DNA of 64,000 nucleotides from Competibacter sp963695105 (GTDB lineage Bacteria > Pseudomonadota > Gammaproteobacteria > Competibacterales > Competibacteraceae), in the NCBI GenBank assembly GCA_963695105.1, contig CAVOGC010000014.1, positions 7,585-71,584 of the forward strand. Reading direction: 5' to 3'. Below are positions 8,883 through 17,042 of the stretch, one piece after another. Under the pieces are notes generated by a model, which did no database searches, had not been told where the DNA came from, and saw only the letters and a program-made list of their open reading frames with translations. Position 1 is the first letter of the stretch. The number at the start of each line of letters is the position of its first letter. Both the position numbers and the translations under genes were made by a program.

Positions 8883-11800
8883 TTAATTCCCCCGCCGCCG
8901 CAAATCCAGCGTACACGGAAAGTTGGGGTTGGGCTCCTCGGTCGCCACCACCATCACCCCTGGGGTGTGACCATACGGCCAGAATCGGGCGAAGCGCCGC
9001 GCCTCGGCCTCGTTGGCGTTAACCGGGAAGGTGTCGGGATTGCGGCCGCCTGGATGCTGAACATGGTAGGTGCAGCCACCGATGGAGCGCTGGTTCCAGG
9101 TATCCACCAGATCGAACACCAGTGGCGCGTGAACCGGGATGGTCGGGTGCAACGCCGACGGCGGCTGCCAGGCGCGGTAACGCACCCCGGCGACGAACTC
9201 GCCCGGAACGTCGGTTGGACGCAGCGGCACCCGTCGGCCGTTGCAGGCCACCACATGCCGTTCGCCGGTCATGCCGCGCACTTTGACCTGCATTCGCTCC
9301 ACCGAGGAATCGACATAGCGGGCGGTGCCGCCCAACGCCTGTTCCTCGCCCAGCACATGCCACGGTTCCAGCGCCTGCCGCAACTCCAGTTCGATATCCC
9401 GCTGGACGATGCGGCCGTAATGAGGGAAACGGAACTCGAAGAACGGCAGGAACCAGTCGCGCTCGAAGGGAAAACCCGCCCGGTTCAATTCGTCCGTCAC
9501 ATCCTTGAAGTCTTCCCAGACATAGTGCGGCAGCATGAAACGGTCGTGGATTTGCGTCCCCCAGCGAGCCAGTTCCAGACCCGAATAGGGCCGCTCCCAG
9601 AATCGCGCCACCAGACCACGCAGCAGCAGCATCTGCATCAAGCTCATCCGGGCGTGCGGCGGCATCTCGAAGGCGCGCATCTCCACCAGACCCAAGCGCC
9701 CGGTGGCGGAATCCGGCGAGTACAACTTGTCGATGCAGAATTCGGCGCGGTGGGTGTTGCCGCTCAGATCGACCAACAGATTGCGCAACAACCGGTCCAC
9801 CAGCCAGGGCTGCGGCACTTCCCCGACCGGCATCTCCCGGAAGGCGATTTCCAGCTCGTACAAGCTGTCGTTGCGCGCCTCATCCACCCGCGGCGCCTGG
9901 CTGGTCGGGCCGATGAACAGGCCGGAGAACAGGTAGGACAGGCTGGGATGATGCTGCCAGTAGGTGAGCAAACTGCGCAGCAGATCGGGGCGGCGCAGGA
10001 ATGGGCTGTCGCTCGGCGTGGCGCCGCCCAAGGTGACATGGTTGCCGCCGCCGGTACCGGTGTGCCGCCCGTCCAGCATGAATTTCTCCGTACCGAGTCG
10101 CGACTGGCGCGCATCCTCGTACAGCCCTTCGATGTTGCGCTTCAGCTCGTCCCAGTCGCCGGCGGGATGAATATTGACCTCGATCACGCCGGGGTCGGGC
10201 GTGACGGCGAACTTGCGCAGTCGCCAATCCGATGGCGGCGCGTAGCCCTCGACCAGCACCGGCATTTCCAGCTCGGCGGCGGTCTGCTCGACGCAGGCCA
10301 GCAGGTCCAGATAATGCTCCAATTGCCCCAGTGGCGGCATGAAGACGTAAAGGTGACCTTCGCGCGGCTCCACGCACAAGGAGGTGTGGATCACTGACTG
10401 GGTATCCGCCGCCGCCGGTTGTTCCTGGAAATCGCCGCGCGATGCCTCCGCTCGCCCCCTCAGAAATTCGCTATAGCGACGCATCACCTCGCCGTGGACA
10501 TCGCCCAGCGTGGCGCGGAACTCGAACAGCGACCGCGGATGGGGCACTTCGCGGTCGGTTTCCCCAACCTGTGGCAACGCCGCCAGCGGCAGCCGGTAAC
10601 CCATCGGCGAGTCGCCGGGAATCAGGTACAGATGCTCGCGGCGCAGCGCCCACGGCCCGCTCATCCACTGCCCGCCGTCCGGCGCCTCGCGCCAACGAAT
10701 CGGCAGCACGTAACCGGTAATGGCGTTCAAACCTCGCTCCAGCAGGATCGCCAGCCGCCGACGCTCCTCGTCGTCCTTGAGGTCGTATTGCAACGGATCG
10801 ACGTTGACCGGCAGGGTGCGTTCCTTCCACAGGTAGTAATACACATCCTCGTAGCCGGGAATCAGGCGCTCGGCGCTCACGCCCAGACGCCGGGTCAGTT
10901 CCCGCGCGAAGGTCAGCGCCTGCTCCGGGCCGAACCCTTGCGGCGCCTCGTCGTCGGCGATCCAGCGCGGATCGTGCCACAGCGGCAAATCGTCGCTGCG
11001 CCAGTAGCAGGACAAGGCCCAGCGCGGCAAGGATTCGCCCGGATACCACTTGCCCTGGCTGTAATGCAGGAAACCGTTGGGCGCGAAGCGATCGCGCAGC
11101 ATCTTCAGCAGCCGGCCAGCCAGCTTGCGCTTGGTGGGACCGATGGCGGCGGTGGTCCATTCCGCACCGTCCATGTCGTCGATGGAGACAAAGGTCGGCT
11201 CGCCGCCCATGGTCAGCCGCACGTCGCCCGACCGCAATTTCGCGTCCACGTCGTGGCCCAGCGCCTCGATGGTCCGCCACTGCTCCTCGGTGTAGGGCTT
11301 GGTGACGCGCGGGTCCTCATGGATGCGGGTCACTTTCATCTCGAAACCGAATTCCGTTTCGCACGGATCGGTGCAGCCGGTCACCGGCGCGGCGCTGGGC
11401 GGGGTCGGGGTGCAGGCCAGCGGGATGTGGCCCTCGCCGGCAAGCAGGCCAGAGGTCGGGTCCAACCCGATCCAGCCCGCGCCCGGCACGAATACCTCGG
11501 CCCAGGCGTGCAGGTCGGTGAAATCGATCTCGGTGCCGGAGGGGCCATCCAGCGACTTGATGTCGGCGGTCAACTGAATCAGATAGCCGGAGACGAAGCG
11601 CGCCGCCAAGCCCAGATGCCGCATAATCTGCACCAGCAGCCAAGCCGAATCGCGGCAGGACCCGCTGCGCTTGGTCAGGGTTTCTTCGCTGGTCTGCACC
11701 CCCGCCTCCATGCGAATGATATAGCCAATATCCTGACCCAATCGTCGATTGAGTTCGACCAGGAAATCGACGATCGTCTGGGGTTTGCGGTCAACGCCAG

Positions 11801-12194
11801 CCAGCCAGACGTTCAGCAATGGGCCGTTTTCCCGCGTTTCCAGATAGGGCGCCAACTCCCGGCGCAGCGTGGGTTCGTAGGCAAAGGGATACTTCTCGGC
11901 GTAGCTTTCGACGAAGAAATCGAAGGGATTGATGACCGTCATCTCGGCCACCAGATCGACGGTCAGGCTCAGTTCCCGGACCTTTTCCGGAAACACCAGC
12001 CGGGCCTGGAAATTGCCGAAGGGGTCCTGCATCCAGTTGATAAAATGCTGGACCGGCTCGATCTTGAGCGAATAGGCCTGGATCGGAGTGCGCGTGTGCG
12101 ACGCTGGGCGCAGGCGAATCACATGCGGCGACACATTGACGGGGCGATCAAATCGATACGAGGTCTGGTGGTGGAGAGCAACACGTATGGCCAT
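8883..12194 (-). CDS. Large transglutaminase-like protein (DUF2126 family)
   Basis: A 1103-residue cytoplasmic protein. Residues 1-280 form a transglutaminase-like domain with a visible catalytic triad: C180 (RSGSCRDSAW), H229 (DLHAW) and D245 (GLDPTSG). The remainder is the DUF2126 region, which comparative genomics relates to COOH-NH2 ligase (glutamine-synthetase-like) chemistry. It is divergent from the ATP-grasp/alpha-E pair at 12544-15007, and the three families co-occur widely. They were proposed to make or remodel peptide or isopeptide bonds in an unidentified metabolite (work on ATP-grasp and amidoligase systems). The product is unknown. Confidence 0.9.
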   Translation of the reverse strand: MAIRVALHHQTSYRFDRPVNVSPHVIRLRPASHTRTPIQAYSLKIEPVQHFINWMQDPFGNFQARLVFPEKVRELSLTVDLVAEMTVINPFDFFVESYAEKYPFAYEPTLRRELAPYLETRENGPLLNVWLAGVDRKPQTIVDFLVELNRRLGQDIGYIIRMEAGVQTSEETLTKRSGSCRDSAWLLVQIMRHLGLAARFVSGYLIQLTADIKSLDGPSGTEIDFTDLHAWAEVFVPGAGWIGLDPTSGLLAGEGHIPLACTPTPPSAAPVTGCTDPCETEFGFEMKVTRIHEDPRVTKPYTEEQWRTIEALGHDVDAKLRSGDVRLTMGGEPTFVSIDDMDGAEWTTAAIGPTKRKLAGRLLKMLRDRFAPNGFLHYSQGKWYPGESLPRWALSCYWRSDDLPLWHDPRWIADDEAPQGFGPEQALTFARELTRRLGVSAERLIPGYEDVYYYLWKERTLPVNVDPLQYDLKDDEERRRLAILLERGLNAITGYVLPIRWREAPDGGQWMSGPWALRREHLYLIPGDSPMGYRLPLAALPQVGETDREVPHPRSLFEFRATLGDVHGEVMRRYSEFLRGRAEASRGDFQEQPAAADTQSVIHTSLCVEPREGHLYVFMPPLGQLEHYLDLLACVEQTAAELEMPVLVEGYAPPSDWRLRKFAVTPDPGVIEVNIHPAGDWDELKRNIEGLYEDARQSRLGTEKFMLDGRHTGTGGGNHVTLGGATPSDSPFLRRPDLLRSLLTYWQHHPSLSYLFSGLFIGPTSQAPRVDEARNDSLYELEIAFREMPVGEVPQPWLVDRLLRNLLVDLSGNTHRAEFCIDKLYSPDSATGRLGLVEMRAFEMPPHARMSLMQMLLLRGLVARFWERPYSGLELARWGTQIHDRFMLPHYVWEDFKDVTDELNRAGFPFERDWFLPFFEFRFPHYGRIVQRDIELELRQALEPWHVLGEEQALGGTARYVDSSVERMQVKVRGMTGERHVVACNGRRVPLRPTDVPGEFVAGVRYRAWQPPSALHPTIPVHAPLVFDLVDTWNQRSIGGCTYHVQHPGGRNPDTFPVNANEAEARRFARFWPYGHTPGVMVVATEEPNPNFPCTLDLRRRGN

Positions 12195-12543
12195 GGCCTA
12201 TCCTTCACAGTCGGCTACAATCGTGGCGCGCATTATGCGGGAACAACCCGGCTTGGCCAATGCCGGCGATACCCCGTTAAGCAGGGAAAGTTTGTTTATA
12301 ATTCACTATGTTGCACCCGATCAGTGCAACACGGTTTTTTATGCGCCATCCTCGTGCATTCAGGCCGTTTTCCCGTACACCGCCGTCCACCACGCCGCTC
12401 GCGCTATTGAAGGCCGCCATTATATTTTTATTTGCCGTACCGCCGGCCAGCCGCGATCATCCTGCCTTATTCCCAACTGGCTTGGATTTTGCTGCATTCG
12501 AGCGCAACAACGATCGAGCATGCCAATGCAAGGACAACGATAG
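12195..12543. promoter_or_regulatory. Divergent promoter region between transglutaminase and ATP-grasp genes
   Basis: A 349-bp intergenic region separates the divergent starts at 12194 and 12544. A TATAAT lies at 12297-12302 on the plus strand, but the matching -35 position (around 12275, CGTTAA-like) is weak. AAGGACAACGATAG precedes the ATG at 12544 and serves as its ribosome-binding site. No convincing small gene was found here. Confidence 0.4.
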
Positions 12544-13995
12544 ATGACAATCGAATGGCGGAACTATGCCGCGACTAGCGCATACGACGAACTCATCGAC
12601 AGCGCGACCGGCCCGCGACCGGCGGCGAAAACCCTGTGCGAGTATCTGGCCTCGCTGAGCGATGAGGACCTGCGCGAACGCAAGACCGCGGCCGAACTGG
12701 CCATCCTGGTCATGGGCATCACCTTTACCGTCTACACCGAGGGCGGCAGCATCGACCGGGCCTGGCCGTTCGACATCGTGCCGCGCATCATCCCGAAACA
12801 CGAATGGGACCGCGCCGAAGCCGGCCTGAAACAACGAGTGCAGGCCCTCAACCTGTTCATCGACGATCTTTACCACGAGCAGAAGATCATCAAGGACGGC
12901 GTGTTTCCGGCCGAAGTGCTGGCGCAGTCGGTCAACTTCCGGCCACAGTGCGTGGGCGTCAGCCCCAGCCACGGTGTCTGGGCGCATATCTGCGGCTCGG
13001 ATCTGGTGCGCGACAAGGACGGCACCATCTACGTGCTGGAAGACAATCTGCGGGTTCCTTCCGGCGTGTCCTACATGCTGGAAAACCGGGTGGTCACCAA
13101 GCGGGTGTTTCCGGAACTGTTCGAGTACCAGCGCATCCAGCCGGTGGACGACTACGCGCCGCGCCTGTACGACATGCTGGCCTCGCTGTCGCCGCGCCCC
13201 GGCGACAACCCCACCGTGGTGGTGCTCACCCCCGGCATCTACAACTCGGCCTATTTCGAACACTCCTACCTCGCCCAGCAGATGGGCGTGGAACTGGTGG
13301 AGGGCAGCGACTTGGAGGTGGACGACGACGACTGCGTCTACATGCGCACCATCGGCGGGCTGGAGCGGGTGGACGTGATCTACCGGCGGGTCGACGACCT
13401 GTTCATCGACCCCGAAGCCTTCCGGCCGGATTCGGCGCTGGGCGTCAAGGGCCTGATGCGGGCCTGGCGCAAGGGTAACGTGGCGCTGGCCAACGCGCCG
13501 GGCGCCGGCGTGGCCGACGACAAAGTCGTGTACGCCTTCGTCCCGGACATCATCAAGTACTATCTCGATCAGGACCCGCTGATCGCCAACGTGCCATCCT
13601 ACCTGTGCATGCGCGAGCGGGAACGGAGCTACGTGCTGGCCAATCTCGACCAACTGGTGGTGAAACCCGCCAACGAATCCGGCGGTTACGGCATGATGGT
13701 CGGGCCGCACGCCACACCCAGCGAGCGCAAGCGCTTCGCCGAACTGATCAAGAAGGACCCACGCAACTACATGGCCCAACCCACCCTGTCGATTTCCACC
13801 TCGCCGACCCTGTGCGACGATCAAATGGAACCACGCCATGTGGACCTGCGACCGTTCATCCTGTCCGGCCCCACGACCTACGTGACCACCGGCGGCCTGA
13901 CCCGGGTCGCCCTCAAAAAAGGCTCGCTGGTAGTCAACTCCTCGCAGGGGGGCGGCAGCAAGGACACCTGGATCGTCGATACCGAGGGCTTCTAA
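12544..13995 (+). CDS. Circularly permuted type 2 ATP-grasp protein
   Basis: A 483-residue protein of the DUF404/DUF407 family, a circularly permuted ATP-grasp fold. Visible blocks include GVWAHICGSDLVRDKDG and YVLEDNLRVPSGVSYMLENR near the N-terminal third, and VKPANESGGYGMMVGP, an ATP-binding glycine-rich loop, in the last third. ATP-grasp ligases activate carboxylates as acyl phosphates and join them to amines. The stop at 13995 is 1 bp before the next start, so it is translated together with the alpha-E protein. The acceptor and donor are unknown. Confidence 0.93.
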   Translation: MTIEWRNYAATSAYDELIDSATGPRPAAKTLCEYLASLSDEDLRERKTAAELAILVMGITFTVYTEGGSIDRAWPFDIVPRIIPKHEWDRAEAGLKQRVQALNLFIDDLYHEQKIIKDGVFPAEVLAQSVNFRPQCVGVSPSHGVWAHICGSDLVRDKDGTIYVLEDNLRVPSGVSYMLENRVVTKRVFPELFEYQRIQPVDDYAPRLYDMLASLSPRPGDNPTVVVLTPGIYNSAYFEHSYLAQQMGVELVEGSDLEVDDDDCVYMRTIGGLERVDVIYRRVDDLFIDPEAFRPDSALGVKGLMRAWRKGNVALANAPGAGVADDKVVYAFVPDIIKYYLDQDPLIANVPSYLCMRERERSYVLANLDQLVVKPANESGGYGMMVGPHATPSERKRFAELIKKDPRNYMAQPTLSISTSPTLCDDQMEPRHVDLRPFILSGPTTYVTTGGLTRVALKKGSLVVNSSQGGGSKDTWIVDTEGF

Positions 13996-13996
13996 C

Positions 13997-15007
13997 ATGC
14001 TGTCACGCGTCGCCCAAAACATTTACTGGATGGCCCGTCAGATCGAGCGGGCCGAAGACACCGCCCGCATCATCAACGTCAACAGCAACCTGCTGATGGA
14101 TCTGCCGCGCAACACCACCTTCGGCTGGCTGCCGCTGATCTTCATCGTCGGCGCCGAGAAGTCGTTCTTCGAAAAAGACCCGAACCGGCTGGCCGACGAA
14201 ACCAACGTACTCAAGTTCCTGATCAGCGACCGCGACTATCCAGGCTCGATTATTTCCAGCCTGGCCGCCGCCCGCGAAAATCTGCGCACCACCCGCGACA
14301 CCGTGCCGCAAGAGGTCTGGGAACAGGTCAACGGCCTGTATATCTACGCCCGCGACCATGTCCCCACCCGGCGCGGCCGTTTCGAATTCATGCGCCGGGT
14401 CATTCACGGCGCGCAACAGATCAACGGCATGCTGGCCGGGGCCATGAGCCGCACCGCCGCCTACGATTTCGTCCGGCTGGGCCGCTATCTGGAGCGGGCC
14501 GACATGACCACCCGCATTCTGGACGTGCGCTCGGCCAACCTGCTGCCGCGCGTCGGCCAGCCGGCGGCCGCGGAATCCCGACAGGAGCAGGATTCGGCCG
14601 AGGCCAGCCAGTCGCAGTCGCAGTCCCAGGCCGTCACGCCCGAACGGCAGGAACAGGACCCCTTCGAGAACATTCAGTGGATGAGCGTGTTGAAATCGCT
14701 GAGCGCCTACCAGATGTACCGCCAGCAGGTACGGTTGCGGGTCGGCGGTCCCGATGTGCTCAAATTCCTGCTGCAAGACGAACATTTCCCGCGCGCCGTG
14801 GCCTGTAGCCTGACGCAGTTGGAAATCTGCCTGCGGGCGCTGCCCAAGAACGCCGCGCCGCTCGCCAGCATCGCCGCCCTCAGACAACGGCTGAACGCGG
14901 CGGCGGTGCCGGAACTCGCCCACGAGGGTCTGCACGAATTTATCGATGAATTGCAGATCGGTCTGGGCCACCTGCACGACCAGATCGCCGCCACCTATTT
15001 CGCCTAG
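13997..15007 (+). CDS. Alpha-E domain protein (DUF403)
   Basis: A 336-residue mostly helical protein beginning MLSRVAQNIYWMARQIERAEDTAR, whose N-terminal pattern YWMAR-x-IERAE is the hallmark of the alpha-E family. LGRYLERADMTTRILDVR is a second family block. A Gln/Ser-rich low-complexity insert sits at about residues 190-220. The family is always linked to ATP-grasp and transglutaminase genes, as here. Its biochemical role is not established. A rho-independent terminator follows 45 bp downstream, closing the operon. Confidence 0.92.
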   Translation: MLSRVAQNIYWMARQIERAEDTARIINVNSNLLMDLPRNTTFGWLPLIFIVGAEKSFFEKDPNRLADETNVLKFLISDRDYPGSIISSLAAARENLRTTRDTVPQEVWEQVNGLYIYARDHVPTRRGRFEFMRRVIHGAQQINGMLAGAMSRTAAYDFVRLGRYLERADMTTRILDVRSANLLPRVGQPAAAESRQEQDSAEASQSQSQSQAVTPERQEQDPFENIQWMSVLKSLSAYQMYRQQVRLRVGGPDVLKFLLQDEHFPRAVACSLTQLEICLRALPKNAAPLASIAALRQRLNAAAVPELAHEGLHEFIDELQIGLGHLHDQIAATYFA

Positions 15008-15052
15008 CTCTCGGGTTGCGACCGGCCTCGCCCGGTCGCGGGACATCCACTT

Positions 15053-15080
15053 CGCCAGCCTCCGGGCTGGCGCTTTTTTT
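15053..15080 (+). terminator. Rho-independent terminator after the ATP-grasp/alpha-E operon
   Basis: The perfect 8-bp stem CGCCAGCC/GGCTGGCG has a 4-nt loop and is followed by C and seven T residues (15073-15080). It lies 45 bp after the alpha-E stop. A second GC-rich stem (GACCGG/CCGGTC, about 15020-15036) precedes it. Confidence 0.9.
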
Positions 15081-15166
15081 GCTCATCCGCCGTTGCGACT
15101 CCGACGGGCTTACCCGACAATACCTCGTAAACCTTGGCTGATGGCGAAACGGGTTGGGCTCACGCC

Positions 15167-15379
15167 ATGGACTACATCTTGAGCGACCATGCTCGCAAGC
15201 GAATTCTGAAGCGGAAAATCCGTACCGAATGGATCGAGATGACCTTGGCTTCCCCAGCACGCACCGGGAACGATGAGGTTGACCCGACCCTGGCTCATGC
15301 ATTGCGGCCGATTCCGGAGAAAGGTTTCCGAATTCTCCGGGTCATCTACAACGAAACCACTGATCCGGTCATCGTATAG
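15167..15379 (+). CDS. DUF4258 protein, putative toxin-side gene, frameshifted at the 3' end
   Basis: A 70-residue protein starting MDYILSDHARKRI with the DUF4258 core (family of small RelE/BrnT-like proteins). It stops at TAG 15377-15379 right after DPVIV. Skipping two bases (TA, about 15377-15378) restores the family-like ending VTAYFDDTVNDL and a stop at 15415-15417, which overlaps the next gene's ATG as ATGA. The present ORF is therefore most likely truncated by a 2-bp insertion. It pairs with the DUF2283 gene at 15414. DUF4258/DUF2283 pairs are considered toxin-antitoxin-like; toxicity is not shown. The ATG at 15134 is a less likely alternative start. Confidence 0.75.
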   Translation: MDYILSDHARKRILKRKIRTEWIEMTLASPARTGNDEVDPTLAHALRPIPEKGFRILRVIYNETTDPVIV

Positions 15380-15413
15380 TGACGGCCTATTTCGACGACA
15401 CGGTGAATGACCT

Positions 15414-15599
15414 ATGAAATTCGAGTTTGATCCCCAGGCCGACGCGATTTATCTGGAACTGACGGAGGCCGAGGTGGAAGAGTCCAAGGAAATCCAGCCC
15501 GGCATCATCATGGACTACGATGCCGAAGGGTGGATCGTGGGCATCGAGGTTCTCTACGTGAGCAAGCGCACCCAATTGCCCTTGCAAAAAGCGGCTTGA
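15414..15599 (+). CDS. DUF2283 small protein, putative antitoxin partner
   Basis: A 61-residue protein with the DUF2283 pattern: FDPQADAIYLEL near the start, then EEIQPGI-like ESKEIQPGIIMDYD and GWIVGIEVL. The family is commonly encoded immediately after DUF4258 genes and is regarded as the antitoxin side. The gene is intact, unlike its upstream partner. In the reconstructed ancestral frame its ATG overlapped the upstream stop (ATGA), implying translational coupling that the frameshift has now broken. Confidence 0.82.
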   Translation: MKFEFDPQADAIYLELTEAEVEESKEIQPGIIMDYDAEGWIVGIEVLYVSKRTQLPLQKAA

Positions 15600-15743
15600 C
15601 ATTACGCCAAAATTCCTCCGTGCCGCGCGCGCCCTTCCTCGGCAAAGAGGGGTTGGAGCCCAGTGCCTCGGCATCCTTCTACTCGACATCGCAACTATCC
15701 AAACAGGCGCGAACCTTTACAGACAGCTTTCAAGGGGACCCTC

Positions 15744-16403
15744 GTGGCTTACCAACACCGCTATCTGGACGGTAGTCCGCTGGCGCTGCCGGCCGGCAAG
15801 GTCGTCTGCATTGGCCGCAACTATCTCGAACACATCCGCGAACTCAACAACGCGGTGCCGGAAACCCCCATCCTATTCATGAAACCGACCACCGCGCTGG
15901 CCGGGCTGGACGAACCGATCCAGTTACCCGAACGGCGGGGCAGTTGCCACCACGAAGTGGAACTGGCGGTGCTGGTGGGCCGGGAGCTGCGAAACGCGGG
16001 TCCCGACGCCGCCCGCGCGGCCGTGGCCGGTTACGGCATCGCCCTGGATCTGACCTTGCGCGATCTCCAGAGCGCACTGAAGCAAAAAGGCCACCCCTGG
16101 GAAACCGCCAAAGCCTTCGACGGCGCCTGCCCGCTGTCGCCGTTTCTGAACCCTGGGGCACTGCCCGAACCGCAAGCGACCGATCTGGCGCTGCGGGTCA
16201 ACGGCGAATTGCGTCAGCAGGGCAATACCCGCCAGATGATGGTCGGCATTTTCGACCTGATGGCCTACATTTCCACGCATTTCACCCTGCAACCGGGCGA
16301 TGTGGTGCTGACCGGCACGCCGTCCGGCGTCGGCCCGCTCGCCTCCGGCGATATGCTGATGCTCAGCCTGGCCGGTCACGATTTCAGCGCGCGAGTGGCC
16401 TGA
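15744..16403 (+). CDS. Fumarylacetoacetate hydrolase family protein (YcgM/FAHD1-like)
   Basis: A 219-residue protein of the short FAH family, which includes acylpyruvase, oxaloacetate decarboxylase and oxaloacetate tautomerase activities. It has VCIGRNYLEHIREL at the N-terminus, the metal-binding HHEVELAVLVG block, AGYGIALDLTLRDLQ, and GDVVLTGTPSGVGPL near the C-terminus. The start is GTG 15744, which has AAGGGGA 6 bp upstream; the longer frame from 15663 adds an unconserved basic leader. It is followed after 14 bp by the NAD(P)H oxidoreductase gene. The exact substrate is not determined by sequence. Confidence 0.9.
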   Translation: MAYQHRYLDGSPLALPAGKVVCIGRNYLEHIRELNNAVPETPILFMKPTTALAGLDEPIQLPERRGSCHHEVELAVLVGRELRNAGPDAARAAVAGYGIALDLTLRDLQSALKQKGHPWETAKAFDGACPLSPFLNPGALPEPQATDLALRVNGELRQQGNTRQMMVGIFDLMAYISTHFTLQPGDVVLTGTPSGVGPLASGDMLMLSLAGHDFSARVA

Positions 16404-16417
16404 GCCGTGATTCGAAC

Positions 16418-16996
16418 ATGAACATCCTGCTGGTTTACGCCCACCCCAACCCGCGCAGCTTCAATCGGGCCATTCTGGAAACGATCGATGCCGAGCTCTG
16501 CGAACGGGGACACGCGACCTGTATTCGCGATCTGTATCAGATGCGGTTTCGGTCGGTGCTGGATGGCGAGGATCTGATCCGCAACTGGCGCAGCGACCTG
16601 CCGAATGACATTCGCCAGGAACAGGAAGCCATCCGCTGGGCGCAAGGGCTGGTCTTTATTTATCCGATCTGGTGGTTCGGCCCACCCGCCATCCTCAAGG
16701 GCTGGATCGATCGGGTGTTCGTGCGCAAATTCGCTTTCGACTTCACCGAGGCGGGGATGCAGGGTCTGTTGACGCACGAGAAAGCGTTAATCATCAATAC
16801 GCTGGGCGGCGACGAAGCTACTTACCAACGCTTGCGCTGGCACGAATTGCTGGTGCGGCCGATGGCCGAAGGTGTCTTGGAAGCGTGCGGCGTTCGCACC
16901 GTCACCCACCGGGCGTTCTACCAGGTGCCGACCGTTTCGCCGGCCGAACGGCAAGTAATGCTGGCCGAAGCGCGCGACCTGGCCGCCGCGTTTTAG
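16418..16996 (+). CDS. NAD(P)H-dependent oxidoreductase, flavodoxin-like (NQO/MdaB type)
   Basis: A 192-residue flavodoxin-fold quinone reductase. MNILLVYAHPNPRSFNRAI forms the FMN/FAD phosphate-binding start, and FIYPIWWFGPPAILKGWIDRVF is the family signature. KALIINTLGGDEATY matches the third conserved block. Such enzymes carry out two-electron reduction of quinones or related electrophiles. It follows the FAH gene by 14 bp, so the two are probably co-transcribed. Confidence 0.92.
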   Translation: MNILLVYAHPNPRSFNRAILETIDAELCERGHATCIRDLYQMRFRSVLDGEDLIRNWRSDLPNDIRQEQEAIRWAQGLVFIYPIWWFGPPAILKGWIDRVFVRKFAFDFTEAGMQGLLTHEKALIINTLGGDEATYQRLRWHELLVRPMAEGVLEACGVRTVTHRAFYQVPTVSPAERQVMLAEARDLAAAF

Positions 16997-17042
16997 CGCG
17001 ACGGGACAGTCGCTTGACCGACGTTTCCCCTCGCGGTCAAGC

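Noticed and set aside
10419..12410. Very long plus-strand frame opposite the DUF2126 gene
   Set aside because: A typical high-GC antisense shadow; the minus-strand product has clear catalytic motifs.
12308..12547. 79-codon frame before the ATP-grasp gene
   Set aside because: No ribosome-binding site or family-like composition; it overlaps the promoter region and the ATP-grasp start.
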